Source: Lonicera japonica (taxonomy: Eukaryota; Streptophyta; Magnoliopsida; Dipsacales; Caprifoliaceae). From it: a stretch of 64,000 nt of DNA. Position numbers and translations under genes: made by a program. The notes beneath the pieces were generated by a model that was given only the letters and a program-made list of their open reading frames with translations, did not search any database and was not told the DNA's origin. Position 1 is the stretch's first letter; the number at the start of each line of letters is the position of its first letter. Below, piece by piece: positions 59,046 to 64,000 of the stretch. The stretch is from NCBI GenBank assembly GCA_021464415.1, contig JAKCWG010000959.1, forward strand, positions 62,001 to 126,000, in the 5' to 3' direction.

Positions 59046-59815
59046 GAAATTAGCCCTTGTTACCTCAATCTTACCGCCACCAGTGAAGTCTTCAATCTCA
59101 CTGTCGCCAGCGAGCTCAATCTCACTGCCGATCCCCTCACTAGGCCTCAATCTCGTCGCCGCCAGTGACTTTCTACGCTCTCTATTTCTCCGATCGTCGC
59201 CGCCTAGCCTCATCCTCTTCAGCTCTGCCGCCGCCTCCTCACGATCTCCCTGTCTCCTTCCATCAACTACCGCTGCCTTCTCACGATCTCCCTGTCTCCT
59301 TCCATTAACTACCGCTGCCTCGCCGCTCCGCCTGTCAAAATAACAGGGGATAGAGCAAAAGAGAGAACAGGGGTATTTATTTGTTTTCCTTTTCTTTTGG
59401 GTAAGAAATTCTGTTGAGAGAGAGAAAGATATAAAAAATAAAAAATATCACGTGCAGTTACTTTAGTGCCACTTTCCACCATCTTCCAACAAAAAAAAAA
59501 AAAAAGTAACGTGCAAGTTACTTTCCTGCCACTTTCCACCATCTTCCAATAAATAAATAAAAATAAAATAAAAAAATCAATCAATCAATCGACCCTCAAT
59601 TTCCCATTTTCAAATCCATCCTAATTTTTCCAATATTTTCAAATTAGCCCAAAGTTTAGATTATTCTCAAAACTCACCACCCTCACTTTCCTATTTTCAA
59701 ATCCATCCTAATTTTTCCAATATTTTCAAATTAGCCCAAAGTTTAGATTATTCTAAAAACTCACCCTAATTTTTTATTCTTTTCAAAATTAACCACGACC
59801 TTTTCGTAAAATATC
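59046..59815 (+). other. long leader of the copia element with three tandem duplications
   Basis: This is untranslated leader before gag. A 45-bp phrase CTCACGATCTCCCTGTCTCC... is doubled near 59237-59325. A phrase with CCACTTTCCACCATCTTCCA is doubled near 59450-59550. A ~97-bp phrase with CAAATCCATCCTAATTTTTC is doubled near 59605-59765. The Ser/Leu/Pro-rich frame at 59083-59343 comes from the duplication and C-rich content and is not taken as a gene. Confidence 0.6.
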
Positions 59816-61219
59816 ATGGACCGCTCAGAAATTTCTCGGCCCATCTCCATTACTCTTAATGGACCGAACTATATTCACTGGGCTCAGGCAATGACCAGTT
59901 TTCTTCAAGCTCGTCGCGTTTGGCGAATTGTTACGAGAGAAGTCAAGGCCCCTATCCAAAAAGAAGGTGAATTTGACGAAAAATTTGCAGATCGAAAAGA
60001 CGAATGGATAGGAAAGAATGGTGATATCATCATTTGGTGTCGTAATACCTCAATTCCTACCATCAGTCAATAATTCGGGCGATTTTCTACCGAAAAGGAG
60101 GTCTGGGACTTTCTACAAACCCGGTACACCACCAAAGATCTTGCTCATCAATATCAACTTTTGACTGTTCTTCACTCCAAGAAGCAACAATCTGATCAAT
60201 CGATCAATGATTTTTTATTCGAGATGCAAGCCTTATGGGATCAATTAGCTCTTTCCGAACCTATCTGGTTATGTTCAGATGATGCTGCCAAATTTGATAT
60301 GTACAAGACACAACAACAAGTGATGACACTTCTCATGGCTCTTCATGATCGCTTTGAGCCTGTTCGGGCTTCACTCCTACACCGCTATCCTCTTCCAACC
60401 TTTGATGATGTTGTTACTGCACTTCATTTCGAAGAAACACAATTTGGTCCAAAATCTAATAATTCTGATGCAGTCCTTGCCGTCACTTATCCCAAATCTG
60501 AAAAGACATCAAATGATAAATTTGATAAATCATCCAGCAAGTGTGCATATTGCCATGAGACTACTCATATGCTGCTCTATTGTCCCAAACGAGTCTGCAA
60601 GTACTGCCACAAGCGCAGCCCAAAACATTATGGTTCTGATTGCTACAAGAATCCTACCAGACACCACAATACCAAGCCCATCACTGCTGCTGCCACCGAA
60701 CAATCATCCAACCAACTCTCATCCGTCAGTAACAATGATATTGCTGATCTTTTAAAACAGGTTTTATCTGGATCATCCTCTGCAATGTCTGCCACATCAG
60801 GTACCTCTTGGTATTTTGATTCCGGCTGTTGTAATCACATGACTTCCGACTCTACACTCTTTCTCTCTAAATCCCCTACCACACACACCGCTCCAATTAA
60901 TACTGCTGATGGATCTCAATTGAATGTCACTCATATCGGACCTGTCTCTACATCCCACTTATCCCTTCCCTCTACTTTTCATATACCAAAATTGACAATT
61001 AATCTTATATATGTTGGTCAATTATGTGATCTTGGATTAAATGTTGTATTTTCCTCATCTGGTTGTCGTGTACAGGATCCACGGACGAGGCAGATTATTG
61101 GGATAGGCCGTAAAGTTGGTCGTATGTTTGAGCTAGTTCATCTTCGCACCCCACCAGATATAACTGCTAAAACTCTTGCCACTGCTCCGGTTCTCTCTAC
61201 ATCTCCTTTGGAACTTTAG
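59816..61219 (+). pseudogene. gag: copia gag and protease, two in-frame stops
   Basis: It starts MDRSEISRPISITLNGPNYI with the copia gag N-terminal motif (HWAQAMTSFLQARRVWRIV). The UBN2-type core spans 60150-60460. A zinc-binding CAYCHETTHMLLYCP lies near 60544, with more Cys following (CKYCHKRSPKHYGSDC). The protease site is SWYFDSGCCNHMTS (60808). A TAA at 60071-60073 and a TAG at 61217-61219 (a conserved Trp position before HSRLGH) interrupt one continuous frame. Confidence 0.88.
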
Positions 61220-63944
61220 CATTCTCGGTTAGGTCATATATCTATTGATAGACTTAGATCTTTTATTTCTATGGGTCGATTAGGAAATGTTCGATCCGAG
61301 AATATTTCATGTTTGTCGTGTCAACTTGAAAAACAACCCGCATTATCTTTTAATACAAGTGATTCTATTTCTTCTGCACCTTTTGATCTTATTCACTCTG
61401 ATGTTTGGGGACCTTCTCCTCATATCACTATGGGAGGATCCAAATACTTTGTTATTTTCATAGATGATTATACCCGCTTTACCTGGCTATATCTCATGAA
61501 AAACCGTTTTGAATTGCCGCAAATATATGATAACTTTTCACAAATGATTCAAACCCAATTTTCCAAACCAATTAAGATACTTCGTGCTGATAATGCTATG
61601 GAGTACAAAGAAACAAAATTTCTCCATTTTTTGCGTCAACAAGGAACTATTTCTCAATATTCATGTCTAGGCACATCTCAACAAAATGGTCGTGCTGAAC
61701 GCAAACATCGTCACATTTTGGATACTGTTCGAACACTTCTCATATCTAGCGGGTGTCATGAACGCTTCTGGGGTGAAGCAGCTCTTACTGCTGTATATAC
61801 CATAAATCGACATCCTATTCCTACTTTCCAAAATCAATCACCATACGAAAGACTGTACAATAGCCCCCTAATTATAACCTTTTAAAAGTATTTGGGTGTG
61901 TCTGTTTTGTCTTACTTCAGCCTCATGAACATTCTAAACTCGAACCTCATTCCCGCCTATGCTGCTTCTTAGGGTATGAAATAGAACACAAAGGATACAG
62001 ATGTTGGGACCCCATCTCAAAAAGACTTCGTGTATCTAGACATGTCATATTTTGGGAACACAAAATGTTCTCCTCAGTTTCCAAATTCCAAGTCCACACT
62101 GACACTTTTCCTCCCTTTTTTACTAACCCCTCTGCTGAGTCATATTCCCCCGCTTCACCTGCTTCATCTCCAACAGAACCTTATGAGCCCATTACTTCAC
62201 CTGATCATTCCAATGAACCCCTCATTATACAGTCCAATCCCTCACTACTGCTCAATCCAGTGATTCCACACCAGCAACGGACTATTCTGATAACACTGAC
62301 TCGCCCAGCGATCCTGTTAACTCGTCCGATCTTCCTCGACATTCTACTAGGGTAAGGCAGTTACCTCATCATCTTCGTGATTATCATTATTATTCCACTA
62401 TATTTTCTCATCATGAACCATCTTCATACAAAGAAGCAAGTACTAATCCATTGTGGCAGCAAGCTATGTCTGAAGAATTGCAGGCCTTAGAAAAAGCTCA
62501 AACTTGGGAATTGGTCACTCTCCCTCCAGGAAAAAACGCAGTAGGCTCGAAATGGGTTTAAAAAATCAAAACCAAATCGGATGGATCTATTAATCGATAT
62601 AAAGCCCGTCTTGTAGCAAAAGGATTTAATCAAGAATATGGTATTGATTATGAGGAAACATTTGCTCCCGTTGCTCGATTAACCTCTGTCAGGAGTCTCC
62701 TTGCTATTGCAGCTATCAGAAAATGGGACTTATTTCAAATGGATGTGAAAAATGCATTTTTTAATGGTGATCTTTCTGAAGAAGTTTATATGAAACCACC
62801 TCCCGGAGTTCCACACTCTCCATCACAAGTATCCAAATTGCGTCGAGCCTTATATGGTCTTAAACAAGCCCCTCGTGCTTGGTTTGAAAAATTCAGCTGC
62901 ACCGTTCAACAATTGGGTTTTATCTCTAGCACTCATGATTACGGGCTTTTTATCTGAAAATCAGATAAAGGCATTACACTTCTCATTCTTTATGTGGATG
63001 ATATGATTATTAATGGGAATGATATTTCTGGCATTTCTGAACTAAAACGATCTCTCAGCCACCATTTTGAAATGAAAGACCTTGGTTCTCTGAACTATTT
63101 TTTAGGTCTTGAAGTCCTCTCTGACTCTGCAGGGTATTATCTTTCTCAGGCTAAGTATGCTTCTGACATTCTCACTCGTGCCGATCTCACCGATTGTAAA
63201 ACTGCTCTAACACCACTGGAAATGAATCTACGACTTACACCTCTTGATGGTACTCCTCTAGATGATGCCACTTTGTATCGACAAATAGTTGGTAGTCTGG
63301 TTTACCTGACCGTCACTCGACCAGATATTACACATGCTGTTCACATTGTTAGCCAATTCATGTCCGCACCACGTTCTACACATTATGCAGCTGTTCTTCG
63401 CATTCTTCGCTATGTCAAAGGGACCATGTTCCATAGTCTGCACTTTCCTTCTACATCATCTTTGGAGTTATGTGCTTACTCTGATTCCGATTGGGCAGGA
63501 GATCCAACTGATCGCCGGTCAACCACCGGGTACTGCGTTTTCTTAGGAGACTCCCTCATATCCTGGCGTAGCAAGAAACAATCCCTTGTTTCTTGTTCTA
63601 GTACAGAAGCAGGATATCATGCTCTTGCTGACACTGTTCAGGAAATCATCTGGCTACGCTGGCTACTATCAGACATGGGAGTTCCTCAATATCTCCCAAC
63701 TACAATTGGTTGTGATAATCGAAGTGCTATTCAAATTGCTCATAATGATGTTTTCCATGAACGAACAAAGCATATTGAGCTTGACTGCCATTTTTTTCGT
63801 CAGCATTTAGCTAGCAACTCTATTCGCCTTTTGTCTGTATCTTCTGAGCAACAAGCAGCCGATCTATTCACGAAAACCCATCCACTTCGCCGTTTTCAAG
63901 ATCTTTTGTCCAAACTTAAGTTGGTCACTCATCTACCACCTTAA
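61220..63944 (+). pseudogene. pol: copia pol (IN, RT, RNase H), broken
   Basis: Integrase holds HSRLGHISIDRL, CLSCQLEKQ, DLIHSDVWGP (61386), LRADNAMEY and SQQNGRAERKHRHI (61679). A frameshift near 61875-61885 is followed by LKVFGCVCF-type sequence, and another change lies near 62270-62350. RT has RYKARLVAKGFNQEYGIDYE (62597), QMDVKNAFFNGDLSEEVY and LYVDDMIING (62986). RNase H has AYSDSDWAGDPTDRRSTTGY and SSTEAGYHALA, ending VTHLPP. Stops lie near 62559 and 62955. RT and RNase H from 62994 are open to 63944. Confidence 0.9.
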
Positions 63945-64000
63945 GTTTGTAGGGGGGTATCAGAGAATATTGAATATAGACTTTGTGTATATTTATGTAC
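63945..64000 (+). repeat. polypurine tract and start of the copia 3' LTR
   Basis: AGGGGGG (63951-63957) is the plus-strand primer tract. The LTR begins at 63958 as TATCAGAG, where the 5' copy has TGTCAGAG, so the terminal dinucleotide has mutated. It continues beyond the window. Confidence 0.8.

Larger units (their letters stand above)
58785..64000 (+). mobile_element. Ty1/copia element inserted in the chromovirus; 3' LTR cut by the window end
   Basis: A short LTR (58785-59033), PBS, long leader, single-frame gag-pol, polypurine tract, then a second LTR starting at 63958. The two LTR starts (TGTCAGAGAATATTG / TATCAGAGAATATTG) match over the available 43 bases with two differences. It splits the chromovirus frame after CATCC (58780-58784), which should recur beyond the window if this is its target duplication. 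The lineage within copia was not determined. Confidence 0.88.

Noticed and set aside
59083..59343. Ser/Leu-rich 86-codon ORF in the copia leader
   Set aside because: It arises from a C-rich tandem duplication, upstream of the real gag start.
1..64000. Endogenous pararetrovirus (caulimovirus-like) sequence
   Set aside because: Every reverse transcriptase found is accompanied by integrase and LTRs of Ty1/copia or Ty3/gypsy type. No movement-protein or coat motifs were seen.

Overview
This is plant nuclear DNA: AT-rich, intron-containing and packed with decayed LTR retrotransposons of families known only from plants. These are two Sirevirus-type Ty1/copia elements, two Athila-like Ty3/gypsy elements, a Tnt1/Tork-like copia, a chromovirus-like Ty3/gypsy and another copia. 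The only host gene I can recognise is a broken high-affinity potassium transporter of the HAK/KUP/KT family, closest in character to the HAK5 group, which points to a dicot or other flowering plant. I cannot name the species.

Layout. (1) 1-~5170: the 3' part of an Athila-like element (integrase end, long non-coding tail, 3' LTR) whose LTR carries a foldback element with an internal minisatellite. (2) ~5170-9272: gene-free DNA with MITE-like inverted repeats, Helitron-like termini and a second foldback element enclosing a ~60-bp tandem array. (3) 9273-37513: a nest. An outer Sirevirus ('Sire-1', LTRs 9273-10586 and 36108-37513) was hit by a second Sirevirus ('Sire-2', 15029-23669, target duplication TAATT) and by an Athila-like element (23796-34049, target duplication ATATG/ACATG). 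With these removed, Sire-1 is a ~9.3-kb element with gag, pol and a separate env-like ORF (34542-35750). (4) 37514-43009: gene-free DNA with a microsatellite, a minus-strand LTR that looks Tat/Ogre-like, and a tandem duplication. (5) 43010-51929: the HAK pseudogene in at least seven exons. Exon 2 is split by a minus-strand Tork-like copia (43669-48856, TGAGG duplication, LTRs differing at only 4 of 466 positions). (6) 51930-54572: no clear gene, one exon-like island, and the probable 5' LTR of the next element. (7) 54573-58784: chromovirus-like gag-pol, cut at its 3' end by a copia element (58785 to the window end) whose 3' LTR has just begun when the window stops.

Most notable observation: the Sire-2 LTR has been lengthened by ~221 bp of tRNA-derived, SINE-like sequence. 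In the 3' LTR the older LTR end and the first 12 bases of the primer-binding site are followed by a B-box-like motif, a body and then an A-box-like motif. The sequence is therefore circularly permuted, and the 12-base PBS motif sits at both edges. The target duplication flanks the lengthened LTRs, so the chimeric LTR moved as a unit. Its 5' LTR partner has since suffered a 1.1-kb internal inversion.

All retroelement coding regions carry stops or frameshifts and none looks autonomous. The potassium transporter has at least eight independent lesions besides the insertion, so it was probably already dying when the young copia landed in it.
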